A stretch of DNA of 64,000 nt from Phyllostachys edulis (Eukaryota; Streptophyta; Magnoliopsida; Poales; Poaceae), in NCBI GenBank assembly GCA_036346405.1, contig CM070546.1:109002826-109066825 (forward strand), given 5' to 3'. Position 1 is the stretch's first letter. Each line of letters begins with the position of its first letter. Shown here one piece after another: positions 54,218 to 64,000 of the stretch. The notes beneath the pieces are model-generated. The model saw nothing but the letters and a program-made list of their open reading frames with translations, was not told the DNA's origin and did no database searches. The translations under genes were made by a program, and so were the position numbers.

Positions 54218-56241
54218 GGTCCACTTGTCAGTCTCTCAGGCTGTTGACATGTTTTATTTATGAAAATAGTGAGTGGGTCCCGCATGTCAGTGACTCATTT
54301 TCTAAAATCTATTTAAATTAGATTTCCAATTAGTTTTCTGGCCGGGCCTACATGTCAGTGGTCCATTACCTTTAACTATTGTCATTAGTGCTAATTTAAT
54401 CCTAATCACACTCAGAGAGAGCAAGCGCAGTGAGAACAGAGCACATAGGACCGAGCGCACGGGGGAGCTCAGGAATGGGATGCAGAGGTCACGACGACTC
54501 TTGGGGTGGTGATGATGACTAGAGATATGGACGAAGGCGGTGCTACGATGGTGAGAAGTGGCAGAGGCTCTCGGGCTCAAGGTGGCTTTCGCGGGAGAGG
54601 CATTCTCTGGGATAATGGCTTGGTGTGTTGGACCCAATGGGTCGACACGATGCTAACAGGCTGGGCACGGGGACCCATGGTCACCGGAGGCGAGCCGATG
54701 GTGTTGTTTCGCGGCAGCGCCATGGATAGCTACGGAGTTGTCAATGGGAACTACTCGCCCGGGGTGAATTAAAGGGCGCATGAGGATCAGGGGCTCACCA
54801 CGATCACAACGGTGATGATGATGAGGTCGGAGATGGTTTGGGGCTGCTGGTCGATGGTGAACAGAGGCGGCGACAATGAGCTTCATGGTGACAGGGTCCT
54901 TAGTGGAATTGGGCTAAAATGGAGCACGAGGATAGGTTCAGGAGGGCACGAGGATGGGGAAAATGACCTTAATGAGGTCTGGAACTCACTAGAGAAGGGT
55001 GGTCGTCAAGGACAATGGCGACGGCAGAGAGGTTCACTGTGACGGCATGCTACGGTGATGAAGGTGCTACAAGAAGGTGCGCATTAGCTCACTAGTGTGC
55101 TAAAGATGGTGTAGGCGAAAGTAATCGACTGGGGACTTACTGATCTGTGAGAAACAGAAGAAATGGCAACGGTGACTAGAATTGAGGAAGATGACGTGGA
55201 AGCTTGGATTCTCTGCGAGATGGCCATCATTAAGTGAGAGGATCGCATAGTTAGAGGATGGAACTCGTGATGACATGATCAAGTGGGGTTCAAACTTGCT
55301 AGAATGGCGTGGACATGGTGGCTTGGATTGGGCGTGCGCTGGATTCGAAGACGACGATGGCGCTACAGCACTTCAGAGCTCCAGAGGCTGCATTGAGCAA
55401 AGAAGGAGCATGAGGGAGGTGCAAGAAAAGTTGTGACACGCGTGTCAAGGAGAATGGAGCTCACCAGAGCAGCAATGGCGTGGAGGCGTGCTCACCGGTG
55501 TCAAGGACGACACTCATGTTCCTGTGGAACCAAGGAGCGAGAAGCTCGGGTTTGCACGAAAATGAAACAGGGGCAAGCTAAGGTAGATGACGATGCGGTT
55601 GGAGGGCTTATGTACTGAGGAGAAATGCGGGAGAAAATGGTGATTGAGGTGAGAAAATGGGAGCGGTAGTGGTGATCAAGTGACGGGATGGGAGTTAGCG
55701 TGGGTAGGGTGACGCGCGGCATAGTGCGGAGGCGATGGCAGCAGGTGAGTGTGAAACGGTGGGTGGCGGTTGCAAACCGGGGGAGAGCGGTGGAGTTGGC
55801 GTGGGTGTGGCTTGGATAGGGTGCGAGGTGGAAGAAGCCCTCTGACGTGCTAGCCTGGTGCGTCAGTTAGAGAGGGAGGCGGGGAGCAAGGTGGGCTGGC
55901 GAGCGTGAGGGAGCTGGGCTTTCGATCGAAAAGGGAAGCGGGAAAGAGAATTGAGTTTGAAATTTTGAAAATGGCTGAGGGTTTGAGGAATTTCTAAATA
56001 TAGCAAACCGGCTCCAAAAATTATGAAACTTTTCGTGAAGGCTCCTGACACAGTAGTTATTTATGTACTTTTTCAAGAATTTTATCTATTCTGAATGTTT
56101 CTCAAAAATTCTTTCAAGGCCACTGTTTGTATGCAAAAGCAATAATTGATTTGAGAAGATTTAAAAAAAAAACATGCTCAAAATATTTCTACATTTATTC
56201 TCAGTACAATTATTCCAAGTTTGAATTTTTGGGATGTTACA
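54218..56241 (-). repeat. Chromovirus 3' LTR, proximal part (minus strand)
   Basis: On the minus strand it starts TGTAACATCCCAAAAATTC at 56241, directly after the polypurine tract. It continues the LTR part at 44861-47052 across the nested element. The stretch 54400-55900 is G/A-rich on the plus strand and gives many long frames, but none has a domain. Confidence 0.75.
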
Positions 56242-56258
56242 GACCTACCCCCTTACAA
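56242..56258 (-). other. Polypurine tract of the chromovirus
   Basis: Minus strand TAAGGGGGTAGGTC just before the LTR start TGTAACATCCC. Confidence 0.8.
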
Positions 56259-56274
56259 AGAATCTCGATCCTGA

Positions 56275-57715
56275 GATTCAGTGGGCTCGGTAAAGAAATA
56301 CGAAAACTCGGCTCTAAGACGGTCTTCATGTTTCCACGTGGCTTCATCATCGGTGTGGTTACTCCACTGGACTTTCAACATCTTGATGGCACGACTGTGA
56401 GTGTGCCGCTCAACTTCATCCAAAATTCGGATCGGGTGCTCCCGATAGGAAAGATCGGGTTGTAAATCAATGTTCTCCAGCTGGGTGAGCTCATTCAGAG
56501 TTCGGAGACACTTTTTGAGTTGAGATACTTAAAAACGTCATGCACATCTGAAAGTTGAGGTGGCAATTCCAATTGGTACGCCACTTTACCTTTCCTTTCG
56601 ACTATTCGGTACGACCCAATATACCAATGTGCCAATTTTCCATGGACATGGAAACGGCAGATGCATCATAGCGGTGAGACCTTGAGATAAACATAATCAT
56701 TCACCTTGAGGCTCAGATCGTAATGAAAATGGTTGGCATAGCTCTTTTGGCGCGATTGCGCTTCCTTCAATCGGCTCTTTATCGCATCAACGTGTTCTTG
56801 TGCTTCTTGGATGATAGCCTGTCCAAAGAATTGCTTCTCGCTGACCTCGGACCAGAAAAGAGGTGTTTTGCACTTCCGCCCATAAAATGCTTCGAATGGG
56901 GACATTTCAAGGCATGATTGGAAGCTATTGTTATAAGAAAACTCGGCGACCGCCAAGCATTTCTCCCAGTTCGTGCTATGGACAGCACGCAAGCTCTTAA
57001 CATATGTTCCAAAATCTGTTTTGTTCTCTCCGTTTGGCCTCCCGTCTATGGGTGGAAAGCCGTGCTAAAGAATAGCTCGGTTCCCCAAAGCTCATGCAAG
57101 CTTTCCCAAAACCGTGAGGTAAATTGAGGGTCTAGATTAGAAGTTATTGTCTTTGGCACACCATGCAAGCGGACTATGTTGCTCAAGTAGAGTTCAACGA
57201 GTCTAGCTCATGATATGTGGTGTTGACCGGAATGAAGCGAGCCACTTTGGTCAAACGGTCGATGATAACCCATATCGAGTCGTGCCCATTTCGGGTTTTC
57301 GGCAATCCAGTAATGAAGTCCATACCGACGTCATCCTATTTCCACTCGGGAACCTTTAGAGGTTGGAGTAATCCCACTGGTCGCTAGTGTTCCGCCTTGA
57401 TTCGTTGGCATACGTCACACACGGCAACATGTGCGGTGATGTCCCGCTTCATACCGAGCTACCAGAGTCGTTCCTGGATGTCTCGATACATCTTTGTACT
57501 ACCAGGATGAAGATAAAGTGGTGAATCATGAGATTCTCTAAGGATTAGCTCCTTCATTGCGTGATTATCCAGGACATACAACCTAGAAGTGGCATATCGT
57601 GCTTGATTTTGGCGATTGCTTGACCTTTGAGTTAGACGGCCTTGATATGAGATTCGAGGGTAGGTTGTAGCGTTAGGGAAACAACAAATCCCTCCTCAAC
57701 CACTTCTAGGTTGAG
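56275..57715 (-). pseudogene. Chromovirus integrase with chromodomain tail
   Basis: Integrase inserts the DNA copy; the tail steers it to chromatin. Minus-strand pieces: zinc-binding MKRDITAHVAVCDVCQRIKA (about 57450-57390), catalytic core DDVGMDFITGLPKTRNGHDS and IWVIIDRLTKVARFIPV (57340-57220, containing the first catalytic Asp), then after shifts SVVHSTNWEKCLAVAEFSYN-like sequence and CLEMSPFEAFYGRKCKTPLF (56990-56860; final Glu region). IKSRLKEAQSRQKSYANH and the GPY/F-like VAYQLELPPQLSDVHDVF (56590-56530) follow. The tail carries HPIRILDEVERHT and IKMLKVQWSNHTDDEATWKH (56440-56320), the chromodomain-like signature. Multiple stops, for example after KAEH and before LNLPHG. Confidence 0.8.
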
Positions 57716-58390
57716 CTACTGAAACTCTTCATGCAATATCGGTTGATTCGCTTCGATCGACACATTGATGCAATGAAGCTTTCGGCTGAGAGCATCAGCT
57801 ACAACGTTGGCTTTACCAGGGTGGTAATGGAGTCCAAAATCGTAGTCCTTGATCAACTCAAGCCATCTTTTTTGCCTTAGGTTCAGATCTGGTTGCGTGA
57901 AGAAATACTTTAGACTGTTGTGATCGGTGTAAATTTCATACCGGTTGTCGATGAGGTAATGTCTCCAAATCTTGAGAGCATGAACCACGGCTGTCAATTC
58001 CAAGTCATGAGTTGGATAATTCGCCTCATGTGGTCACAATTGATGTGAGGCATAGGCTATTGCTTTGCCCTCTTTCATCAACGCACAATCGAGGCCGTGA
58101 TAGGATGCATCGCAATACACAACAAAGCTTTTGTGTATATTGGGCAACATAAGTACTGGGGTAGTCATGAGTCTCTTCTTTAATTCTTGGAAGGTCTCCT
58201 CACATGCCGCTGACCATTCAAATTTCTTGTCCTTATTAAGAAGTTGGGTCATTGGTCTTGCAATCTTGGAGAAGTTGTCGATGAACCAGCAATAATATCC
58301 GGCTAGACCAAGAAAACTCTGGACTTCGGGAATGGTGTGGGGCTGTTCCCAAGCTAGCACATTGCGTATTTTGCTCAGATCCACGGCCAC
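57716..58390 (-). pseudogene. Chromovirus RT connection and RNase H
   Basis: 58390-58034: IPEVQSFLGLAGYYCWFIDN, FEWSAACEETFQELKKRL, then VVYCDASYHGLDCALM with the first RNase H Asp. A stop follows HQL at 58034. 58003-57716: ELTAVVHALKIWRHYLID (catalytic Glu), YEIYTDHNSLKYFFTQPDLN (catalytic Asp) and HPGKANVVADALSRK (last Asp). Active residues of RNase H are intact; the frame is broken once. Confidence 0.85.
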
Positions 58391-58399
58391 ACCTTTGGA

Positions 58400-58990
58400 T
58401 AGAACATGGCCTAGGAAGCCGACTTTCTTTAGCCAAAATTAACACTTGCTGAATTTTGCGTATAGTTGATGCTCCCGAAGCTTTTCGAGCACCATACACA
58501 AATGTTGCTCGTGTTCCTCTGTGCTCTTGGAATAGATAAGAATGCCATCAATAAAGACCACCATGAACTGATTCAAATACTCCATGAAAATCTTATTCAT
58601 AAGATTCATGAAACTTGCGGGAGCATTGGTGAGTCCGAAAGACATTACGGTGTACTCGTACAAGCCATAACGGGTGGTGAATGCAAACATTGGAATGTCC
58701 TCCAGCTTGATCGTAAGTTGGAAATAATCGAGCCTCAGATCAATATTGGAGAAGGCACATGTATCATTCATTTGATCAAACAAATTATCAATCCGAGGGA
58801 GAGGATATTTGTTCTTGATGGTGACTTCGTTTAAGGATCGGTAGTCGACACACATCCTCATATTGTCGTCTTTCTTCTTCATGAATAGCATAGGACTACC
58901 CCACGGCGATGAGCTAGGATGGATAAAACCTTTGTCCAGTTACTCCTTGAGTTGTTGCTTCAATTCGACCAACTCATCTGAGGGAATGCG
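58400..58990 (-). pseudogene. Chromovirus reverse transcriptase, FIDG active site
   Basis: Copies RNA to DNA. Minus strand: LDKGFIHPSSSPWGSPMLFM, KKKDDNMRMCVDYRSLNEVT, IDNLFDQMNDTCAFSNIDLR, FTTRYGLYEYTVMSFGLTNA, then MVVFIDGILIYSKSTEEHEQ. The universal double Asp of the palm (FIDD here) reads FIDG: GAC has become GGC at 58544-58546, which abolishes metal binding. Stops lie at about 58437 (after FSKC) and 58940 (before LDKG). Confidence 0.88.
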
Positions 58991-59074
58991 ACAAGGTTGC
59001 TTGGAAATAGGTGCTGTCCCGGGCAGCAAATCGATAACAAATTTCATGTCACGGTCTAACGACATTCCTGGCAA

Positions 59075-59951
59075 TTATTCCAAAAACACGTCGGGATATT
59101 CACACACCACGGGCACTTGACCAAGCTCTGGAACTGAGATGGAGTTGAGGGTGGGCTGCTGTGAAGAGACGACATGAGTGGAGGAGAAAACAACCCGTTC
59201 TCTGTCGGAATTGACAAGAGAAATGGCCCGTTTGGCACAATCAATGAACCCTTTTTGTTTGGACAGACAATCCATCCCGAGAATCACATCTAACCAAAGT
59301 GTATCTATCATGATGAAGTTGGCTTTGAATTCTACCCCATTGATCACAATTCTTGACTTCAAAACATCCAAGTTTTGCTTTAATGACTGACTGGGTGAAT
59401 AAACAATAAACTAGCATGTTGTTCCCTAGGTGTGTAGTTTTTATCTTATGTTGCATAGCAAACTTCTTGGATATAAATGAATGAGAAGCTCTGGAATCAA
59501 ATAATGCTAATATGGGTGCTGAGTGCACAAGGATCGTACCCATCACCACGTCAGGCACTTCATTGGTCTCCTCGGCAGTCGTATGGTTCAGACGACCGCG
59601 CCCGAAGCCTTGGGCTGGCCTGGGAGCTTGCTGCCCCCCTTGGCCTCGTGCAAGGCCTTGGGGATGCTGCTGGACACATTGAAGTTGAGGATGAGGCACC
59701 GGAAGCTTCTTTTGTGGGCAATTCGTCGAATAGTGCCGATGCTCGCCACAATGGAAGCAGGTGACGGCTACTGCTCGGTTTTGACCTCCGGACGGCTGCC
59801 CTCCACTATTATATTGTTGAACCATGGCTTGCAGCAGCCGGGGCATTGTACTTAATACATCGGAGGTGGTGGCGTTGAAGGATGAACGTTTGACAGTTGT
59901 GAAACACGCAGTTTCGGCAAGCTGCTGCTTGCTGATTTCTGTGCTATCCAT
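59075..59951 (-). pseudogene. Chromovirus zinc knuckle and aspartic protease, DSRA active site
   Basis: Zinc knuckle CFHCGEHRHYSTNC (about 59755-59715) is followed by a Gln/Gly/Pro-rich linker and the protease core ILALFDSRASHSFISKKFAM (about 59515-59450). The family has Asp-Ser-Gly-Ala; here Gly is Arg (AGA, 59490-59492), which should destroy the catalytic loop. A frameshift near 59370 moves to the frame FIMIDTLWLDVILGMDCL (59310-59250), the protease C-terminus, and VCEYPDVFLE at 59105-59075. Confidence 0.83.
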
Positions 59952-59989
59952 TTGCGCTTGTGACTCTCCACAACCATCCGAGTGCTATC

Positions 59990-60672
59990 TTATACTCGGA
60001 TTGCCTTGTCAATCAAGGTCTGGATGTCGGTGATGTCATGGGCAGCAAGTAACCACTTCATCTTGTCATTGAGGCGCTCCTGAAAGAAAGTGACCTTCCT
60101 CCTCTTGTTCGGTATCTCGAAGGCGGCATACCGAGCGAGGTAGTTGAAGCGGTGGAGGAACTCCATCACAGTCGTGCTCCCCTGGTTGAGTTTGTAGAAC
60201 TCATGATTCTTGATCTCCATAAGGCCCGTTGGGATGTGGGCGTTATGGAATGCCTCCTTGAAGGAGGCCCAAGTGACAACTTGGCCGTCTCGGAGTATGG
60301 TCTGGTGATTTTTCCCACCAAGTAGTTGCCGCTCCTTGCAGCTGGTAAGATGCATAGAGCACCTTCTCCTCATCATTGCATTGAGCAATGACCAGCTTGC
60401 TCTCAATGGAGCGAAGCGAGTCATCGGCGTCGAGAGGATCCACCGCTGTCGTGAAGGCCTGTGGCCGAGTTCGCAAGAAATCACCCATCCTCAACTGGGG
60501 TTGCATCACAGTGGCTCCACCTCCCGTGGCTACAACACCAAGGTTGGCGGTGTTCTGGACAAGCTGTTGTAGTAGGAGGGTGTTCATTTGTCGCCCTTGC
60601 TCAATCATGGCGAGCACCTGTGCCATTGTGGGCACCTGGCGTAGCACCTCCTCCTCTTTAGTGGCATACTAA
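59990..60672 (-). pseudogene. Chromovirus gag
   Basis: Minus strand EEEVLRQVPTMAQVLAMIEQ (from about 60660), RMGDFLRTRPQAFTTAVDPL and SLRSIESKLVIAQCNDEEKV lead to LQGAATTWWEK (60325). A frame shift near 60300 gives VVTWASFKEAFHNAHIPTGL, FYKLNQGSTTVMEFLHRFN and FQERLNDKMKWLLAAHDI. This is the retrotransposon gag capsid domain in its usual order. The frame closes at 59990. Confidence 0.85.
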
Positions 60673-61278
60673 TCTTACTCAGCTTGCGGCTCATTTGTGG
60701 AAGGGTGCAATGGGTTAGGTTGCAGATGGTTGGGTGCCTCAGTTCCCTGTTGTCATGAACTAGAGGCATCACCAATCGCCATGAGTTGGTTTAAACAATG
60801 AGTTACTGGCATCATGTCCATACAACATGCATTTTAACAAATTGCGCGTAGGGTGAGGGGGAATACACACAGGTTATGTGTGTTGGCAAGTAATGACATC
60901 CCATACTAAAATACTTCATCTAAAACAGAAATATGCGACATTTCATAACATAGGGACATCATACATGAAATTTAACATAACGGTTAAGTTTTGCATGGTT
61001 TGCACATCATTTGCTTAAACATAAAACAAGCAACTAAACCAAGTATAAGTGGCAAATACAACCATCATACATCAATGTCTTACATATTTAAGCGCACCAA
61101 AATACCCAAAAATAGCTCACACTAAGTCCCTACTAGTGAGATCCCATCTGACAGTCTAGTCCTAGACATCACCGTTGTGCCCGATGGCGTGAGACGACTC
61201 AGGGGCAGCAGGTGCTGAAGGCCCCACGAACACAATCTCCTCATGCCCATCGTGGTGAAGGCAATGTCGCTGCACTAC
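60673..61278 (-). other. Region between upstream frame and gag
   Basis: AT-rich DNA without a coding domain. On the minus strand the upstream frame stops at 61279 and a possible continuation (VFVGPSAPAAPESSHAIGHN) closes at about 61155. Confidence 0.4.
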
Positions 61279-61890
61279 TCATGGTGACTCGTCTGTGTCC
61301 GTGCGGATGGCCATCATGTGACGACGGTGACTGATAGCCGACATGCGAGGATGTTGGGTACTCGGCCGAATGCGGTAGGTCGGCTCAAGCAACTCCTCAG
61401 CAGGTGCTAGTACGACATCCTCCCTATACAATAACTCCTGTGTGAAGAAGCCATGGCTCACCAACGGGGCGATACTATCCTCAAGTGTGGCTATCCTCCG
61501 GCGTGCCTCCAACAGCTCGCGGGACGCACAATGGAGGTATCCATCAAGTGATCTCACCAAGACCGCAAGGTGTAGGTGGGGAGTGATGAAGTCCATGCCG
61601 GCCACCTTGTAGGTATGGCCCTCACTATCCCTCGATCGAGCGGGAAAATAGTAGAACATGTCCTGCATCTTGGGCAGGTCGTGGCGGAGGCGGACGATGG
61701 CGACATAGGCCACATCGTAAAGCGACATGAGGGTGCAAGACCTTCGCCCGTAGTAGCGAAAGGATAGATCTCCAATGTGCCGTCCTTGGACAAGCACCTG
61801 TGTGAGGTACTCGATGAACGCCGCGCTGGAGGGTGTGCTGAAAATGGTGTACAACGACACGTGAGGGTAGAGAACACACTGCAACATCAC
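61279..61890 (-). CDS. Additional upstream ORF (about 200 aa) of unknown function
   Basis: Open for 203 codons on the minus strand, same orientation as gag and upstream of it. It includes LYTIFSTPSSAAFIEYLTQV and DVAYVAIVRLRHDLPKMQDM, then FHYYFPAR-like and RELLEARRRIATLEDSIAPL (a predicted helix or coiled coil). Codon use is plausible and the frame extends upstream past a TAG at about 61892 (FVEGTLQHSL). The first codon shown is not a secure start. I do not know a domain for it; grass Gypsy elements and their non-autonomous relatives often carry extra frames of this kind between primer site and gag. It could alternatively belong to a separate inserted element. Confidence 0.45.
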   Translation of the reverse strand: MMLQCVLYPHVSLYTIFSTPSSAAFIEYLTQVLVQGRHIGDLSFRYYGRRSCTLMSLYDVAYVAIVRLRHDLPKMQDMFYYFPARSRDSEGHTYKVAGMDFITPHLHLAVLVRSLDGYLHCASRELLEARRRIATLEDSIAPLVSHGFFTQELLYREDVVLAPAEELLEPTYRIRPSTQHPRMSAISHRRHMMAIRTDTDESP

Positions 61891-61892
61891 CT

Positions 61893-62552
61893 ATAGGCTG
61901 TGCTGCAATGTGCCCTCCACAAACGCGCTTGTCCTATATTGCGGCTCCCAATAGGTAGGCATCTACAATTTTTGGAAAATGCAAGATTCAGTGATCATTT
62001 CTATAATATAATTAGAGGTAAGGATAATAAATGATACCAAGAAAAGAGAATGGTGCAACAATTTGTTGTCTTACATTTTCCACAATAATTTTTTAGTTCC
62101 TAAGGTTCATTTCTAGATCATACCCTCCCTTTGTCTAGTGATTAAATAAAACTCCTCCCTACAACAGGACCAATCTATTCTAACACACACTTTGCAACAC
62201 ATATAGCATGTGTTGCAGAAAAACTCTACCACAACACATATTTTCTTGTTGCTACGACCCAAGAGTAGAAAGCTCCAAACATACTCAACCCCTAGTATGT
62301 TACCACACTTTGTAGTGTAAGTTACAACACTTAATAGACATGTTGCTAGGTTAATGAACAAATTTTAGACGATGGGCTAAGATACTTCGTTGTTCTAATT
62401 CTACTAATCTGCTTATTTGTTCTTATAAGAAAGGAATATGCACGCCATCAAAAAGTGGTTGTCTATTGTCTCACCATAGCAGTTGCATCCAATGTAGAGT
62501 GACTATGTAATTTATTACATTGGAAGATGTATTGATTTTTATAAAATTATGT
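61893..62552. other. Unassigned AT-rich DNA
   Basis: No gene recognised. Several scattered ACAACAC/GTGTTG words between 62180 and 62345 give an imperfect inverted arrangement. Confidence 0.4.
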
Positions 62553-64000
62553 AACACTCCAGCCCACATCAGCCTCGAATGCTACTAAAGAAATCATAAC
62601 ATAATAATAAACTACAATTTTCCTCCAAAATTCGGCAGAATCTCCTTTGTAACTTTAAACATTTGAGGAGATTAAAAGCATCTAACAGAAATCTAAGTAT
62701 GATAATACTGTAATAGTCTTAAAGATAATAATCATAAGGATTACCATGGAGTCACCATCCGACTCTTATTACAATTAATCAAAAACACCTTGAAGGGTGG
62801 ACATAAAAATCGAAAGATTACGTTCAAGGATTCTCCAAAAAAACCTTTCCACTTTCCAAATAGACAGTTTACAAATAAAACAACACATAAGCCAAGGGAG
62901 AAATCACTCAAATGTGCAATTCAACCATTTCCTTTGTTTTTTTGAACCAGAAAGAACCACACATGCCAACATAAAGTCAACTAAAATTGCAAACGACCTC
63001 TGTCATACACACACAGCTCAAACATGAATCAAGAGAGCATTTCACTACCCGAGAAAACATTATTTTCTCAATTTTTCTTTTAGGAATAAACTTTTTCTCA
63101 GATCATGGGATTCCAAATCATCACGCTAACTCCTTCCTCTTAACCGGCAAACTCAAAGTGATGCTTAACCCAAAAGCAACAACTACACTCCTTTAGAGGG
63201 ACTCTACTAACTCACAAAGAGATGCTCTAGTCCACTCCTCTACCAAAGGAGTCACTTTGACAAATAATTCCCAATGCACCTCAACATAGATTTCACCCAC
63301 AATCACATCACCTCAATCCTTTAAGGATAATCAACTTGAAATTCTCAGCACACACATTCATTTACTACCCCAAAGGATTCTATCATTGATCATCACACTA
63401 TTCGGAATCCACTTTTATTCTACTACTACTACACATAGTCATTGGGCATCCATGGTTCTACCATAAAACACAAGCCCAATTTCAACCTCCAAGACTTCTA
63501 CAATGAACACCTGGCATAATTGACAGGAAATCCTCATATTTGATGTCTAAAATTCCCACAATCCAAATATTCTCAATTATTAACATCAACCTATAAACAT
63601 TTTCTTGACCAAATTATCTTTAGAAAGATTCTAACTCCTAGAAGGTTATTCACTAAAGCCAAGGCATACTCAGACAACTCAACACTCTCTACTATTCCAT
63701 TAATTGCCGTTACGATTATATTACTTCGCTAATCCTACTCTCATTAAACTACACCGTCATATTTCACCTACACAACCTGAAAAATTACCCCATCGCGGTA
63801 CTCTAATAAATCGATCAAGATTTCCATACATTCGATAATCCCAACATTCCAACATGAACTAAGGTTCTTGGATTACAATTGACTATAGGTTCTACTAGTT
63901 GTAACACCAATCAGTTTAATTTCAACGACAATCATTCTATTTAAATAAAATTCTCTCGAAGAGTTATAGGTTAAAACCAATTCACCTTTTGTGGCTCTTC
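62553..64000 (+). mobile_element. Possible start of another LTR
   Basis: TGTAACACTCCAGCCC at 62553 resembles the TGTAACA(C/T)CCC start of long Gypsy LTRs in this window. The following 1.4 kb is AT-rich, non-coding and without recognisable repeats. No end or target duplication is visible before the window closes, so this is only a suggestion. Confidence 0.25.

Larger units (their letters stand above)
56242..64000 (-). mobile_element. Tekay-like Ty3/Gypsy chromovirus, internal region (minus strand)
   Basis: Read on the minus strand from high to low coordinates: an extra upstream frame (61279-61890), gag (60670-59990), zinc knuckle and protease (59951-59075), reverse transcriptase (58990-58400), RNase H (58390-57716), integrase (57700-56520) and a C-terminal chromodomain-like tail (56410-56275), then the polypurine tract and the 3' LTR. 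This order and the chromodomain define a chromovirus; the sequence style is closest to Tekay/Del. All genes are present but broken by stops and shifts. The 5' LTR and primer site were not found up to 64000, so the left part of this element (in its own orientation) probably extends past the window or was lost. Confidence 0.82.

Noticed and set aside
54400..55620. Several frames of 60-90 residues on both strands
   Set aside because: Inside the chromovirus LTR, whose limits are fixed by polypurine tract and homologous style; no domain.

Overview
This is plant nuclear DNA, almost certainly from a grass. The evidence is a very GC-rich host exon, Tourist-like and Micron-like MITEs, CACTA, MULE and hAT transposons, and several long grass-type LTRs, one of which spans more than 4 kb. 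It is gene-poor, repeat-dense accessory chromatin. The only confidently recognised host gene is the last coding exon (22710-23396) of a mitochondrial carrier like the basic amino acid carrier BAC2; its first exon was not found here. Nearly everything else is transposon, and nearly all transposon genes are broken.

Layout. 1-1383: 3' end of a long LTR inside a CACTA element whose terminal exon, subterminal repeats and TIR run to 2667. 3197-6149: a complete but internally deleted Copia element (TSD ATTAG). 6697-7291: Tourist/Harbinger-type element. 7593-17424: a 9.8-kb Mutator-like element with about 100-bp TIRs, carrying a decayed MuDR-type transposase, a plant-mobile-domain gene, a spliced GRF zinc-finger gene on the other strand, a minisatellite and a second GRF-like gene. 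18337-22523: a hAT element with a perfect 8-bp TSD and an inactive transposase, just upstream of the carrier exon. 26055-26290: CACTA end with hairpins. 28354-30376: Copia LTR, leader and gag, cut off by a gag-protease-only Gypsy element (30377-32417). 32588-34381: hAT-like element that has captured a glycosyltransferase family 14 gene fragment. 34863-37766: solo LTR (TSD ATAAC).

38101 to the end is one large nest. A minus-strand Copia 3' end is interrupted by a plus-strand Gypsy-type LTR starting at 38837. That LTR is split by a CACTA-like element (40217-44428), which holds a Micron-like MITE in a (TA)n tract, which holds a 182-bp hAT MITE (TSD AATATAGG). The same LTR is split again at 44860 by a minus-strand Tekay-like chromovirus that runs beyond the window. 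The 4.2-kb 3' LTR of that chromovirus is split by a plus-strand Gypsy element (47053-54212, TSD GGTGG), whose gag is split by a 3-kb solo LTR (48639-51697).

There is no operon logic: genes act only within their own element. Several elements (3197-6149, 30377-32417, 47053-54212) keep LTRs, primer site and gag but lack the reverse transcriptase-integrase core, so they could only have moved with proteins supplied in trans. Order of events can be read from the nesting. Coding calls are by-eye translations and family recognition; no database search was possible. Element borders with a TSD are firm, the others approximate.
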